NCBI GenBank assembly: GCA_013823625.1 | Contig: PNMM01000001.1 | Coordinates: 1-64,000, forward strand | Direction: 5' to 3' | Length of the DNA stretch: 64,000 nucleotides | DNA from: Microbacterium sp. | GTDB taxonomy: Bacteria > Actinomycetota > Actinomycetes > Actinomycetales > Microbacteriaceae | Shown here: positions 1 through 10,466 of the stretch, one piece after another | Position numbering within the stretch: position 1 is the first letter of the stretch | Layout: each line of letters starts with the position of its first letter | The notes under the pieces: model-generated | Databases searched by the model: none | The model's input: only the letters and a program-made list of their open reading frames with translations | Told to the model about the DNA's origin: nothing | Program-made: the position numbers and the translations under genes

Positions 1-298
1 GGTGCTTGCCGAAATGGACGAGGTCAACCCGCAGTTCAAGAACTGTGACGTTGCTCTCGTCGTGGGCGCGAATGACGTCGTCAATCCGGCGGCCAAGACG
101 AGCCCCGGCTCACCCATCTATGGCATGCCGATTCTCGATGTGGCCTCAGCGCGACAGGTGGTCTTTCTCAAGCGCTCGATGCGCCCGGGCTTCGCGGGCA
201 TCGAGAACGACCTGCTCTTCGAGCCGCAAACCACGTTGCTCTTCGGCGACGCGAAAGACTCGCTCACCAAGGTCTTGACGGCCGTCAAGAACCTCTAG
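1..298 (+). CDS. pntB: NAD(P) transhydrogenase subunit beta, C-terminal part
   Basis: The reading frame is open from base 2 and ends with TAG at 296-298, so only about the last 99 residues are present. They match the NADP-binding domain III of PntB: a VALVVGANDVVNPAA segment, a GSPIYGMPILDV segment and a KRSMRPGFAGIENDLLF segment are hallmarks of this domain. The full family protein is about 460 residues, with the membrane domain II upstream of the window. The enzyme couples proton re-entry to hydride transfer between NADH and NADP. A 7-bp hairpin (286-304) covers the stop codon and might act as a weak terminator. The next gene is convergent. Confidence 0.9.
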   Translation, partial: VLAEMDEVNPQFKNCDVALVVGANDVVNPAAKTSPGSPIYGMPILDVASARQVVFLKRSMRPGFAGIENDLLFEPQTTLLFGDAKDSLTKVLTAVKNL

Positions 299-318
299 TT
301 CTTGGTCAACGTGACCGG

Positions 319-1635
319 CTAGACCTTGTCGCGCCAGCTGCCGGTGGGCAGGTCGTCGCCCTCGACGATCTCGATTTCGCTCGTGTCGAGCGGGGGCAGC
401 GAGATGGTCTCAGTCGGCGGGGCGATCATCGTCGCCTCGTCGCGCCGGTGACGCAGCACCGTGTCGATGTATGAGCTGAGAGCCTCGGCGAGCGGAATCG
501 CCCGGCCCTCGTCTTGAGACCGGTACCAGCGGTGCTCGAGCAACTGGTGGAACATCTCTGGGGTCTCAAGCTTGCCCCGCAGGTCTTTCGGAATCGCGCG
601 CACAACGGGCTCGAACACGCGCGCGAGCCACTCGTGGGCGACGACCTCTTCGTCTGCTTCCCGATCGGGGTAGTTGGATGCCGCATACGAATCGAGATCG
701 TTGAGCAATCGGCGGGCCTGGTTCTCTTCGGCATCGATGCCGGTCAGGCGCAGCAGGCGGCGCGTGTGGTGGCCCGCATCCACCACCTTGGGGCGAATGC
801 GCACCTCGGTGCTGTTGCCGTCTGTCGTGATCGCGAGCTCTTCGATGTCGAAGCCCAGGGTGTTGAGGCGCTCGACGCGCTGGTTGATGCGCCAGCGTTC
901 TGAGCGGTCAAACGATTCCCACCCCGTCAGCTCTTTCCAGAGCGAGCGGTAGGCCTCGATGATGCCGTTGCTGGTTTCGATCGCGTCGACGTTCTCGTCA
1001 AGGCGCCCGCCAGCTTCAAGATCGAGCAGCTCGCCGGCGATGTTGACGCGAGCGATCTCAAGGTCGTTCTCGCGCTGGCCGTTCGAGAGACCGCCCTCAT
1101 AGAGCTGCCCCGTCTCGGCGTCGACAAGGTAGGCCGCGAATGCTCCGGCGTCACGACGAAAGAGCGTGTTCGAAAGCGACACGTCGCCCCAGAAGAAGCC
1201 GATGATGTGCAGGCGCACGAGCAGCAGCGCGAGAGCATCCACGAGGCGCGTCGCCGTCTCGGGCCGGAGAGTCTGCGAGTAGAGCGCACGGTAGGGCAGC
1301 GAGAAACGCAAGTGGCGCGTGACGAGCACGGGCATGAGCTGCTCGCCATCCGCGCTCACCCGCCCGGTGATGACGGCGACAGGGTCGACACACGGAATAT
1401 CGAGACGCTGCAGGGTGCGCAGCATGTCGTACTCGCGGCGTGCCATCTCTTCGGTTGTCTCTTTCACGGCGACGACGAAGTCGCTCATGTGCACGAACCG
1501 AACGAGGTGGCGCGAGATGCCCTTCGGCAGCGACGCAATGGCGTCGTCGGGCCACAACTCGAGCGGCAATTGCCAGGGCAAGTCGAGAAGCGCCGGGTCG
1601 GTGACGGCCGAGGTGATCGAGAGCGAGGCGCTCAT
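319..1635 (-). CDS. DUF4032 domain protein with protein-kinase-like fold
   Basis: A 438-residue protein. The frame is open up to 1734, but I place the start at ATG 1633-1635 because AGGAG stands 8 nt upstream, while the far start has no ribosome site. The N-terminus then reads MSASLSITSA and runs into the conserved LPWQLPLELWP segment of DUF4032 proteins. Kinase-like features are visible: VAVKET (Lys58), GDVSLSNTL (Asp151 to Asn156, catalytic-loop-like) and VDAETG (Asp172, DxG-like), placing it near the lipopolysaccharide kinase-like superfamily. The substrate is unknown. It lies 105 nt downstream of the ABC ATPase gene on the same strand, so cotranscription is possible. Confidence 0.8.
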   Translation of the reverse strand: MSASLSITSAVTDPALLDLPWQLPLELWPDDAIASLPKGISRHLVRFVHMSDFVVAVKETTEEMARREYDMLRTLQRLDIPCVDPVAVITGRVSADGEQLMPVLVTRHLRFSLPYRALYSQTLRPETATRLVDALALLLVRLHIIGFFWGDVSLSNTLFRRDAGAFAAYLVDAETGQLYEGGLSNGQRENDLEIARVNIAGELLDLEAGGRLDENVDAIETSNGIIEAYRSLWKELTGWESFDRSERWRINQRVERLNTLGFDIEELAITTDGNSTEVRIRPKVVDAGHHTRRLLRLTGIDAEENQARRLLNDLDSYAASNYPDREADEEVVAHEWLARVFEPVVRAIPKDLRGKLETPEMFHQLLEHRWYRSQDEGRAIPLAEALSSYIDTVLRHRRDEATMIAPPTETISLPPLDTSEIEIVEGDDLPTGSWRDKV

Positions 1636-1740
1636 GCTGCGGGCTCCTGTCGCGGAGTCAGAGAAGGATGTGGGCGAAAGCAACGAGGGCGGGTGCGCTT
1701 CGTCAGCACTCCCGCCCTCGCCGGTGGTTGTCATCGCGAA

Positions 1741-2838
<1,098 letters not shown>

Positions 2839-3080
2839 GCTGATCTTCTCCTTCACCGGCAGGTACGTGCCGGACGATCCTTCGTGAATGGATATGCCGT
2901 AAGGCGTGACGGGCATCATTGGCCGCCGCGATTAGTATGCCACCTCGGTGAACACCGCGCTCAATCGGGCCTCACACTTGGCGCGGGCATAGGCGCGCGT
3001 CGTACTATCTCTCGAGGGCGCCGCGAGCGCCCTTCACCGTGTCCCGGGGGAGTACCCGTCCTCCCGTTGAATGAGGTTTC

Positions 3081-4004
3081 ATGAGCGACTACCGATCCGC
3101 GCACGCGCGCCCGTCGAAAAACGAGCGACGCGCGGAAGCGCGAGAGAAGGCGCGTCAGTTGCGTCAACAACACGAGAAGAGAGAGCGCCGCAACAAGATT
3201 TTGTTGCAGGGCGGTGTTGCGCTGGCCGCCGTAGCGATCGTCGCCGTCATCGCCCTCGTCTTGGTGAACTCGGTGCGGCCCGCCGGCCCTGGCCCGCGCA
3301 ACATGGCGAGCGACGGCATTCGCATCGGTGAAGGCTTCGTCGCGGTGACCACTCCCGCTCTCGCGGCCGACGCCGATCCCATCGTGTCTGAGCCGAACCC
3401 CGCTGGGGTCGTCGACATCCAGATCGTTATCGACTACCTCTGCCCCATTTGTGGAGAGTTCGAAGCGACCAATGGCGAGTTCATTCGCACTCTCGTTGAA
3501 TCGGGTGCAGCGACGATTGAGTACCGGCCCGTCGCCATCTTGACGAGCCGATCTGCCGGAACCGAGTATTCGCTGCGCGCCGCGAACGCGGCGGCCTGCG
3601 TCGCCAACTCGGCACCCGATTCGTTCTTTGAGTTCAACGAGCGGCTGTTCGCTGAGCAGCCTGAAGAAGGAACCCCGGGGCTCGACGACACGCGCCTCAT
3701 CGAGCTCGCGGCTTCTTCAGGAGCTGGCTCGAGCATCATCGAAGACTGCGTCACCGAGCGAACCTTTGAGTCGTGGGTCAAGGCCGTAACCGACCGAGCC
3801 CAAACCGGGCCGCTCGCGATTCGCGACGCCGAGGTCGATGGAATCGAAGGTACGCCGACGATCTTCGTCAACGGGCAGAAGTTCGAGTACACCTACCCGT
3901 TCGATCAGGGCGAGTTTGCACAGTTCGTGCTGCAAGCGGCCGGGGACGAGTTCTCGACGAACCCCACGCCGACTCCGACTCCGACACCGACGCCCGCCCC
4001 CTAG
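3081..4004 (+). CDS. Membrane-anchored DsbA-family thiol oxidoreductase
   Basis: A 307-residue protein with a basic, coiled N-terminus (1-40, rich in Arg/Lys/Glu), one transmembrane helix (about 41-62) and an extracytoplasmic thioredoxin-fold domain of the DsbA/Thioredoxin_4 type. The active site is CPIC (Cys121, Cys124), and the cis-proline loop is seen in GIEGTPTIFVNG. It probably oxidises or isomerises disulfides in exported proteins. The C-terminus is a low-complexity Pro-Thr repeat (TPTPTPTPTPAP) encoded by near-identical hexamers. GAGG lies 5 nt before the ATG. It is divergent from the ABC ATPase gene across a 242-nt region and is followed by the tRNA gene. Confidence 0.85.
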   Translation: MSDYRSAHARPSKNERRAEAREKARQLRQQHEKRERRNKILLQGGVALAAVAIVAVIALVLVNSVRPAGPGPRNMASDGIRIGEGFVAVTTPALAADADPIVSEPNPAGVVDIQIVIDYLCPICGEFEATNGEFIRTLVESGAATIEYRPVAILTSRSAGTEYSLRAANAAACVANSAPDSFFEFNERLFAEQPEEGTPGLDDTRLIELAASSGAGSSIIEDCVTERTFESWVKAVTDRAQTGPLAIRDAEVDGIEGTPTIFVNGQKFEYTYPFDQGEFAQFVLQAAGDEFSTNPTPTPTPTPTPAP

Positions 4005-4052
4005 CGCCGGTAGTCTGAACGAGGGCCAGCAGGCCCGGCCGGAAACGGCTTT

Positions 4053-4125
4053 GCCGACTTGGCGCAATTGGTAGCGCACCCGACTTGTAATCGGGCGGTT
4101 GCGGGTTCAAGTCCCGCAGTCGGCT
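4053..4125 (+). tRNA. tRNA-Thr (anticodon TGT)
   Basis: The sequence folds as a standard cloverleaf of 73 nt. The acceptor arm GCCGACT pairs perfectly with AGTCGGC, followed by discriminator T. The anticodon stem CCCGA/TCGGG holds loop CTTGTAA with anticodon TGT at 4086-4088. The T arm is GCGGG-TTCAAGT-CCCGC. No CCA is encoded. I see no integrase or duplicated 3' end nearby. Confidence 0.97.
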
Positions 4126-4309
4126 CTCTGTCGCGACGCCGCGGTGTGCAGTGCCCCACTTCGGGGGTAAAGCTGCGCCCGGGCTCCGTGTGTTCGTGGG
4201 GATTCGTTCGCTTTGCGACTATCGCCACTTGGTGGGACGAGCCTCGAGGCATACCTTGAAGTCAGCAGCCAGGGGGCTGCCGAAGCTACCTGTCTGAGGG
4301 GAGCGACAC

Positions 4310-5275
4310 ATGCTGCACTCCGTTTATGCCGCGTCTGCTCTCACCATGGTGATGGCATTGACGTTTCCGTTCATGAGCGGAACCGAGGCAGAGAATGCTG
4401 GCCTCGTTGCCGTCGGAACCAGCAGCAGTATTCCCCTCATCTCAACCCGTGAATCGTGGGACAAGTCGAAAGACTCGACGGTTGCGTTGAGCGACTTTGT
4501 CGAACACCAGACCGCGGGCGATGACAACTCGACCGACGAGGGCGAATCAGAGAACGCGTCGGGCAACGACGCGGACAACGACGCTGAGTCAAGCGGGGAG
4601 ACCTCTGGCGGTACGACGAACGGTGGGTCGAGCTCGGGCGGCACGACGGGCGGCACAACAGGAGGCACGTCAGGAGGCACGACCGGCGGCACGACCACGG
4701 GAGGCGGCTCGACGCCGAAGCCCACTCCGACTCCCACAACTGCTCCGACGCCCAGCACGCCGCCCCCGCCACCTGCCCCGGTGTGCCCCGCGGCCATCGG
4801 CGGGTCAACTGCCGGGGCGCCCAGCCGCACCTCGCCCTTGGGCGTTGCCGGAACGACCTCGGGTGACCTGCAGTCGTTCGCGCAAACGTTCAATGCCATT
4901 CGTGTGGCGAACTGCTTGCCTCCGGTGCCGTTCGGCAACATTCGCTACGACTCGTGCATGGAAGACCGTCTGTTCTGGATGGCGGAAGACCCGAGCGAAG
5001 ACCCGATGAGCGCGTGGGGTCACATCGGTTCGGTCCGCAGTGACGGCGTCGCGAGCGTGGGCTGCGATGGCAACCTTGCTGGAGGGTCGGGCAACACGGG
5101 CGCGACAGTCGCGCAGAAGTGGTGGGACTCGGCGAGTCACCGAACGTCGCTCTACAAGCCGACCTATACGAGCAGCACCTCGTCTGTCTGCATCTTGTTT
5201 TCGATGACGCACGGGGGTGTGCCGAACGAGCCATACTCGTTCACCCGCGCGGCTGCGCGCTGGGTTTCGTGCTGA
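4310..5275 (+). CDS. Secreted CAP/SCP-like domain protein with Gly-Thr linker
   Basis: A 321-residue protein. A hydrophobic N-terminus (about 5-22) looks like a signal peptide or anchor. Residues 70-100 are acidic, 100-134 are an almost pure Gly/Thr/Ser linker, and 134-158 are a Pro/Thr stretch. The C-terminal region (about 185-321) resembles a CAP domain: FNAIRVANCLPPV, AWGHIG with a histidine in the expected place, and an AQKWWDSASHR helix. Four to six cysteines suggest disulfides. The bond chemistry of the domain is not known here; a cell-wall-associated role is inference. The start is supported by GAGGGGAG 6 nt upstream. Confidence 0.65.
   Translation: MLHSVYAASALTMVMALTFPFMSGTEAENAGLVAVGTSSSIPLISTRESWDKSKDSTVALSDFVEHQTAGDDNSTDEGESENASGNDADNDAESSGETSGGTTNGGSSSGGTTGGTTGGTSGGTTGGTTTGGGSTPKPTPTPTTAPTPSTPPPPPAPVCPAAIGGSTAGAPSRTSPLGVAGTTSGDLQSFAQTFNAIRVANCLPPVPFGNIRYDSCMEDRLFWMAEDPSEDPMSAWGHIGSVRSDGVASVGCDGNLAGGSGNTGATVAQKWWDSASHRTSLYKPTYTSSTSSVCILFSMTHGGVPNEPYSFTRAAARWVSC
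4637..4696 (+). repeat. 12-bp coding tandem repeat, five copies
   Basis: Five in-frame 12-nt units of the form GGCGGCACGACG, with small changes, encode repeated Gly-Gly-Thr-Thr/Ser in the linker of the CAP-like protein. Their near-identity makes copy number likely to vary between strains. Confidence 0.85.
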
Positions 5276-5345
5276 GCCGTGACCAGTCCCGAATCGGTAG
5301 GCTGACGGCACCGGACGCCATGGCGGCGACCGAGAGGAGCCGTTC

Positions 5346-6323
5346 GTGAGCACTGCACTTCGTTGGGGCATTCTTGCCACCGGACACATCGCCCGGAGCT
5401 TCACTCGCGACCTTCTTGACTCGGGCTTCACAGTGTCGGCAGTGGGCTCGCGTGCCCCCGCAGCGGCAGAGGCGTTCGCCAGCGAGTTCGGCATCCCGAA
5501 CCCGCACGGCAGTTACGAGCAGCTCGTCGCCGACCCCGAGGTTGATGTCATCTACATCGCCACTCCGCACCCCCAGCACGTTGACGCCGCGTTGCTCGCG
5601 ATCGATGCCGGAAAGCACGTTCTGATCGAGAAGCCGCTGACGATCACACGAGCGGATGCGCACAGGATTGCCGATCGTGCTGCCGAGCGCGGCGTCGTGG
5701 CCATGGAGGCGATGTGGACGCGGTTCTTGCCGCACATGGTGCACCTTCGCGCCCTCCTTGCCGCGGGCGCCATTGGTGAGGTGCGTACTGTCATTGCGGA
5801 TCACACGCAGTCGCTACCGACTGACCCTGCGCACCGACTGCAGAATCCCGCACTCGGTGGCGGCGCGTTGCTCGACCTCGGCATCTACCCCGTGTCGTTC
5901 GCGGTCGACGTGTTGGGGCTGCCCACGGCCATCGAGGCGCACGCGTCGATGACGCCGACCGGCGTCGACCGCCAGACCGCGATGATCTTGAGCTACGACG
6001 ACGGTCGGCAAGCCGTGTTGCACTGTGCCCTCGATACGGCCGGCTCGAACCGAGCCGTCGTTCTCGGAACCACCGGCGCGATCGAGCTCGACCGCGTCTG
6101 GTACACCCCCACCACCCTGACTCGCTACGACCGTGAGTGGAACGTCGTCGAACAATACAGAGCCGATGTGACGACGCGAGGCATGCAGTTTCAAGCCGCT
6201 GAGCTCGAAGCCCGAGTGGCAGGCACAGCACCGACCTCACTGTCGATCGACGAGTCTGTCGCGATCATGGGCGTGCTTGACGAGGTGCGGTCGCTCATTG
6301 GCCTGCGCTACCCGGGCGAGTAG
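5346..6323 (+). CDS. Gfo/Idh/MocA family NAD(P)-dependent oxidoreductase
   Basis: A 325-residue protein with the family pattern: an N-terminal Rossmann fold beginning WGILATGHIARSF (8-20), IATPHPQHV (71-79) and the hallmark EKPLTI (95-100). A C-terminal alpha/beta substrate domain contains GGGALLDLGIYPV. Such enzymes oxidise or reduce sugars, inositols or dihydrodiols. The LGIYPV context is common in dehydrogenases annotated for aldoses or trans-dihydrodiols, but the substrate cannot be read from sequence. GTG 5346 is preceded by AGGAG at 7 nt. It stands alone between the CAP-like gene and the DacB gene, all on the same strand. Confidence 0.88.
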   Translation: MSTALRWGILATGHIARSFTRDLLDSGFTVSAVGSRAPAAAEAFASEFGIPNPHGSYEQLVADPEVDVIYIATPHPQHVDAALLAIDAGKHVLIEKPLTITRADAHRIADRAAERGVVAMEAMWTRFLPHMVHLRALLAAGAIGEVRTVIADHTQSLPTDPAHRLQNPALGGGALLDLGIYPVSFAVDVLGLPTAIEAHASMTPTGVDRQTAMILSYDDGRQAVLHCALDTAGSNRAVVLGTTGAIELDRVWYTPTTLTRYDREWNVVEQYRADVTTRGMQFQAAELEARVAGTAPTSLSIDESVAIMGVLDEVRSLIGLRYPGE

Positions 6324-6352
6324 CCCTCGGGGCCTCTCGGTATCATGACCCC

Positions 6353-7894
6353 ATGACTGACCCAGGGCAGCCTCTCAGCCGACGTGCTTTGCGCGATGCA
6401 AAGCCAGCACGCGGGCGTGCGGCAACGCCGTCGACGGATGCGGGCGCAGGTACCCCAGACGGCACCGAGCCGGCGCGCGGCATGGGGGCGTTTATCGCCC
6501 GTCACCCGCGCGCGGTGCTCACGACGGCACTCTCGGTCGGGTTCGTTCTCTTCGCAAGCGGGGCGCTCTTTGCGGGTGTTGCTGTCGGATCAGCGAACGC
6601 CGCGGCACCCGTACCCACGGTCACCGCAACCCCCACTCCTGACCCTCGGGCTGTGCCGAGCGCAATTGCCGCTCCGAGCCGCCTGCGCACCTGCTCGATC
6701 AATGCCCTGGCGCAAGACGAACGACTCACGGCGCTGTACGGTTCGGTGATTAACGCTTCGACGGGCGAAGTGCTCTTTGATCGGCAGGCGACGGTTCCCG
6801 CGCGCACGGCGAGCGTGCTCAAGGTTCTCACTGCGGCTGTCGCGCTTTCGGCGCTGGGACCGGACTATCGATTGACCACCCGCGTCGTTCCCGGATCAAC
6901 CCCGGGGTCAGTGGTTCTCGTGGGGGGCGGCGACGCAACTTTGAGTCGTCTTGCGGCCGGGCAAGAGAGTGTGTATCGCGGCGCACCCAAGCTGTCTGAC
7001 CTTGCCGCCCAGACCGTCGCTGCCTACGCGGCTGCCAACCCCGACGCTCCCGGCATCACCGAGGTCATTCTCGACTCGACCTACTGGAGTAGTGCCGACA
7101 AGTGGGACTCGTCATGGGCGCGGAGCGAGCAAACCATCGGGTACCACTCTGAGGTGACGGCGCTGCAGGTCGATGGCGATCGCCAAGACCCCCGGCAAAT
7201 GACGAGCCCGCGGTCGACCGACCCGGTTGCTCGGGCAGGAGCCGCCTTCGCCACCGCGCTTGCCGCCGCCGGAAACCCGGCCGGTGAGCCCACGTGGAGC
7301 GTTGGCTCTGCGGTCAGCACGACCGTGCTTGCACAAGTGCAATCGCAGCCCGTCAAGACGTTGATCGCACAGATGTTGCCCAACAGTGACAACACTCTCG
7401 CCGAGATGCTCGCACGGGTCTCGTCGCGTGTGATCGGGCTTGACGGCTCGGCCGCATCGCTCAACCAAACCTTCACGGGTGTGCTCAACGTGTACGGAGT
7501 GCCGACAACGGGCCTGAGCATCCGTGATGGGTCAGGACTCAGCGATCTCAATGCGGTGCCGGCCCAGTACGTCGCTGAACTCTTTGTGGTCATCAACGGG
7601 GCGGGTCAGAGCCTTGAACTCATTACCGGAGCCCTGCCCGTAGCGGGTGTCAGCGGCAGCCTGGCTAACCGCTTCACGGGCGCGAACGCGGTCGCGCGGG
7701 GCCAGGTCTTCGCCAAGACCGGGTGGATTGACACGTCGTACTCGCTCGCGGGAATCGTGCGCGCCGCCGACGGCTCGGTGCTGACGTTTGCGTTCTATGC
7801 GATCCGCGATGGCATCGGGTCTAATGCCCGCGAAGCCCTCGACACCCTGACGACCGGGGTGTTCACGTGTGGCGACAATCTCTCGAACAACTGA
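6353..7894 (+). CDS. dacB: D-Ala-D-Ala carboxypeptidase/endopeptidase (PBP4 family)
   Basis: A 513-residue penicillin-binding protein of peptidase family S13. A cytoplasmic tail (1-53), one transmembrane anchor (about 54-76) and a Thr/Pro-rich linker lead to the catalytic domain. The three active-site motifs are present: SVLK (154-157, nucleophile Ser154), SDN (345-347) and KTG (455-457). A large insertion between the first two motifs is characteristic of the family. It trims or hydrolyses peptidoglycan cross-links outside the membrane. Actinobacterial members commonly lie near tilS-hpt-ftsH, but here the neighbours are an oxidoreductase and a nicotinamidase. ATG 6353 is kept; no strong ribosome site was seen. 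Confidence 0.93.
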   Translation: MTDPGQPLSRRALRDAKPARGRAATPSTDAGAGTPDGTEPARGMGAFIARHPRAVLTTALSVGFVLFASGALFAGVAVGSANAAAPVPTVTATPTPDPRAVPSAIAAPSRLRTCSINALAQDERLTALYGSVINASTGEVLFDRQATVPARTASVLKVLTAAVALSALGPDYRLTTRVVPGSTPGSVVLVGGGDATLSRLAAGQESVYRGAPKLSDLAAQTVAAYAAANPDAPGITEVILDSTYWSSADKWDSSWARSEQTIGYHSEVTALQVDGDRQDPRQMTSPRSTDPVARAGAAFATALAAAGNPAGEPTWSVGSAVSTTVLAQVQSQPVKTLIAQMLPNSDNTLAEMLARVSSRVIGLDGSAASLNQTFTGVLNVYGVPTTGLSIRDGSGLSDLNAVPAQYVAELFVVINGAGQSLELITGALPVAGVSGSLANRFTGANAVARGQVFAKTGWIDTSYSLAGIVRAADGSVLTFAFYAIRDGIGSNAREALDTLTTGVFTCGDNLSNN

Positions 7895-7917
7895 TTTAAT
7901 CCGCTTCGGAGGCAGCA

Positions 7918-8499
7918 ATGGTGCGAGCGCTCGTGATCATCGACGTGCAGAACGACTTCACCGAGGGCGGGGCGCTCGGAGTCGAGGGTGGCGCCGCGGT
8001 GGCTGCGGCGATCACAGAACACCTGCGCGAGCATCCCGATGACTACGCGGTCGTGATCGCGTCGCGTGACTGGCATGACGCCGACAACGACAACGGCGGG
8101 CACTTCGCCTCGGCAGGCGAGCCCGACTTCGTGTCGACCTGGCCGCGGCACTGCATGGCGGGCACCGAGGGCGCCGAGTACCACCCCGCGATCGACACCG
8201 GTCTCATCGACATTCACGTGCGCAAGGGTCAGGGGGTGCCCGCCTACTCGATCTTCGAGGGAACGACCGATGACGGTCGTGGCATTGTCGCGGCCCTCGA
8301 TGAGCTCGAAATCACCGACGTCGATGTCGTGGGCATTGCGACCGACTATTGCGTTCGTGCTTCGGCTCTGGATGCTCTCGCCGCCGGTCGCCGCGTGCGC
8401 GTCTTGACGCACCTCGTTGCGGGGGTTGCTCCCGCGTCGAGCGCCGCCGCGCTCGACGAACTTGCTGCGGCAGGCGCCACGCTCGTCGGCGCCGAGTAG
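7918..8499 (+). CDS. pncA: Nicotinamidase (isochorismatase-like hydrolase)
   Basis: A 193-residue protein with the complete nicotinamidase active site: nucleophile Cys145 in ATDYCVRA, Asp9 in IIDVQNDF and Lys103 in VRKGQ. The metal ligands match as well: Asp51 and His53 (DWH), His62 (GHF) and His78 (WPRHC). It converts nicotinamide to nicotinate for NAD salvage in the cytoplasm, and the family also activates pyrazinamide. The length equals the usual size. GGAGG precedes ATG 7918 by 7 nt. The 3' end faces the convergent ABC exporter gene with only 6 nt between stops. Confidence 0.94.
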   Translation: MVRALVIIDVQNDFTEGGALGVEGGAAVAAAITEHLREHPDDYAVVIASRDWHDADNDNGGHFASAGEPDFVSTWPRHCMAGTEGAEYHPAIDTGLIDIHVRKGQGVPAYSIFEGTTDDGRGIVAALDELEITDVDVVGIATDYCVRASALDALAAGRRVRVLTHLVAGVAPASSAAALDELAAAGATLVGAE

Positions 8500-8505
8500 G
8501 TCGGA

Positions 8506-10380
8506 CTACACGAGCAACTGGTGCTTCGCGAGGTCGCGGTAGAGCGGCGTCGAGGCGATGAGTTGGCTGTGCGTGCCCACTCCGACGACGCGGCCGTGAT
8601 CGAGCACGACGATTTGGTCGCTGTCGACGACAGTCGAGAGTCGGTGCGCGATGACGATGAGCGTGCGGTTCTCAGCCACGGCGTCGATGGCCTCACGCAT
8701 GCGCTGCTCGTTGAGGCCGTCGAGCGATGAGGTCGACTCGTCGAGCAGCAGAATGGGAGGCGCCGCGAGCAACGCGCGCGCAATAGCGAGGCGCTGGCGC
8801 TCGCCGCCCGACAGCATGACGCCGTCTTCGCCGACTTGAGCATCCAGCCCCCGCTCATCACGCTCGAGCACGTCGGTGAGGTTGACGGCGCGCAGCACCG
8901 CGACGCACTCGTCATCAGTCGCCTCGGGGGTCGACAGGCGAAGGTTCTCACCGATCGTGCCGGCGAGCACGGGGGCGTCTTGCTCGACATAGCCAATCTG
9001 CGCGCGCAGGTCAGTGCGGTCGAGCGCGCGAATGTCGACACCGCCGAGTCGCACGACGCCGCCGGTCGGGTCGTAGAACCGCTCGATGAGGGCGAGAATC
9101 GTGCTCTTTCCGGCGCCCGAAAGCCCGACGAGCGCTGTGCGCTTTCCGCGCGGCGCCGAGAACGTGACCCCGCGCAAGACCGTGCGGTCGATCTCGGGCG
9201 TCTCGGCCGTCGGCACGCGTCCTGCGAGGTGCTCGGTTTCGACAATCTCGGCGACCTCGCTCGTGACCTGCTCGAGAACAGTGCCTTCGGGGTAGCCGAA
9301 CGTCACATCGTCGAATGTCACGGCGTCGTCGGTTTCGATCGCCTCGGCCGGCACGATGTCGGCATCGCCATCACTCTCGCTCGGCAGTGACACGATCTCT
9401 TGAATACGGCCGAGTGCGCCGAGGGCTTGGTTGACCGAGTTGATCGCCCCGAAGGCCTGCCCGAGCGGCATGATCATCATGAAGAGAAACAAGATGAACG
9501 ACACGAGGCTCGCGATCGTGATCGCCTCACTCGCCACTCTGAAGCCGCCCACGCCGAGCACGACGAGCAGCGCCACTTGCAAAGCGATGCCCGCAATCGG
9601 AACGACGAGTGCCGAGATCTTGGCCACCTCGATGCCCATGCGCCACGCGCCTTCGGCGTCTTTCTCGACCGATGCAATCTCGCGTTCGGTGGCGTTGGAT
9701 GCTCGCACCGTGCGCACCGCGCTCAACGACCGCTCGACCGAGGCGGCGAGGTCGCCCACCTTTTCTTGCTGTTTGCGGCTCGCCACGCGAATACGACCCG
9801 AGAGTGTCACGACAGTCACAACGGCGATGGCAATGACGGCCAGGGTGAGCCCGAGCAGCACGGCATCGATGATGAGCATGGCGATGAGCGCGCCCACAAA
9901 GACGAGCGCGCCCCCCACGGCGTCGACGAGCCCCTGGGTGATGACGGCGTAGAGCAGCGTGGTGTCGGAGCCGACGCGCGAGACGAGGTCGCCCGTGCGG
10001 CGCGTGTCGAACTCGCTGATCGGCAGACGCAACATGCGGCGCACGAGCTGGCGGCGAGCGCTCAGCACGACCGAGGTGCCGGTGCGCTGCAGCAGGTAGT
10101 GCTGAAAACCGCTGAGCACGGCCGAGGCGACGACGAGCCCCACGAGCACCCACACGAGTGAGCCGAGCGGGTCGCCCGCCTGAACGACCGTGATGACCTG
10201 ACTGACGAGCACCGGCTGGGCAAGGGAGGCGGCCGCCGCCAAGATGCTCAGCACGACCACCACGCTCAAAATGCGGCGGTGCTCGGCGAGGTACGGCCAC
10301 AGTTGGCTCAGCGTTGCGCGGGGCCCGTCATCGGGCGTGCGGGAGAACCGGGAGCGTCGTGTGGGTGCGGGAAACGTCAT
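8506..10380 (-). CDS. ABC exporter, fused permease-ATPase
   Basis: About 624 residues if ATG 10378-10380 is used; a GTG seven codons upstream (10401) is the alternative. The N-terminal half is a six-helix type I exporter membrane domain (about residues 35-330). The C-terminal half is an ATPase with Walker A GLSGAGKST, signature LSGGERQ and Walker B ILLLDESTSSLD, where Ser replaces the usual Ala-Thr of the D-loop region. A long insert (about 360-410) before the ATPase core is unusual. It probably works as a homodimer exporting lipids, peptides or drugs. No partner half-transporter is adjacent. Confidence 0.9.
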   Translation of the reverse strand: MTFPAPTRRSRFSRTPDDGPRATLSQLWPYLAEHRRILSVVVVLSILAAAASLAQPVLVSQVITVVQAGDPLGSLVWVLVGLVVASAVLSGFQHYLLQRTGTSVVLSARRQLVRRMLRLPISEFDTRRTGDLVSRVGSDTTLLYAVITQGLVDAVGGALVFVGALIAMLIIDAVLLGLTLAVIAIAVVTVVTLSGRIRVASRKQQEKVGDLAASVERSLSAVRTVRASNATEREIASVEKDAEGAWRMGIEVAKISALVVPIAGIALQVALLVVLGVGGFRVASEAITIASLVSFILFLFMMIMPLGQAFGAINSVNQALGALGRIQEIVSLPSESDGDADIVPAEAIETDDAVTFDDVTFGYPEGTVLEQVTSEVAEIVETEHLAGRVPTAETPEIDRTVLRGVTFSAPRGKRTALVGLSGAGKSTILALIERFYDPTGGVVRLGGVDIRALDRTDLRAQIGYVEQDAPVLAGTIGENLRLSTPEATDDECVAVLRAVNLTDVLERDERGLDAQVGEDGVMLSGGERQRLAIARALLAAPPILLLDESTSSLDGLNEQRMREAIDAVAENRTLIVIAHRLSTVVDSDQIVVLDHGRVVGVGTHSQLIASTPLYRDLAKHQLLV

Positions 10381-10466
10381 GGTGCCTTCAGTCTTGTTCA
10401 CGACAACGGCACGGCACTACTCCCGGGCCCCTCGTTTCGCTACGAGCGTGAGGGCGCGCGCGTTTT

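Noticed and set aside
4053-4125. tRNA-Thr as an integration site
   Set aside because: No integrase, no duplicated tRNA 3' end and no composition break follow; downstream genes look native.
10420-10466. Hairpin with a T-run (GTTTTT) as a terminator
   Set aside because: The T-run is on the plus strand, while the flanking genes are both on the minus strand, so no transcript would use it in that direction.
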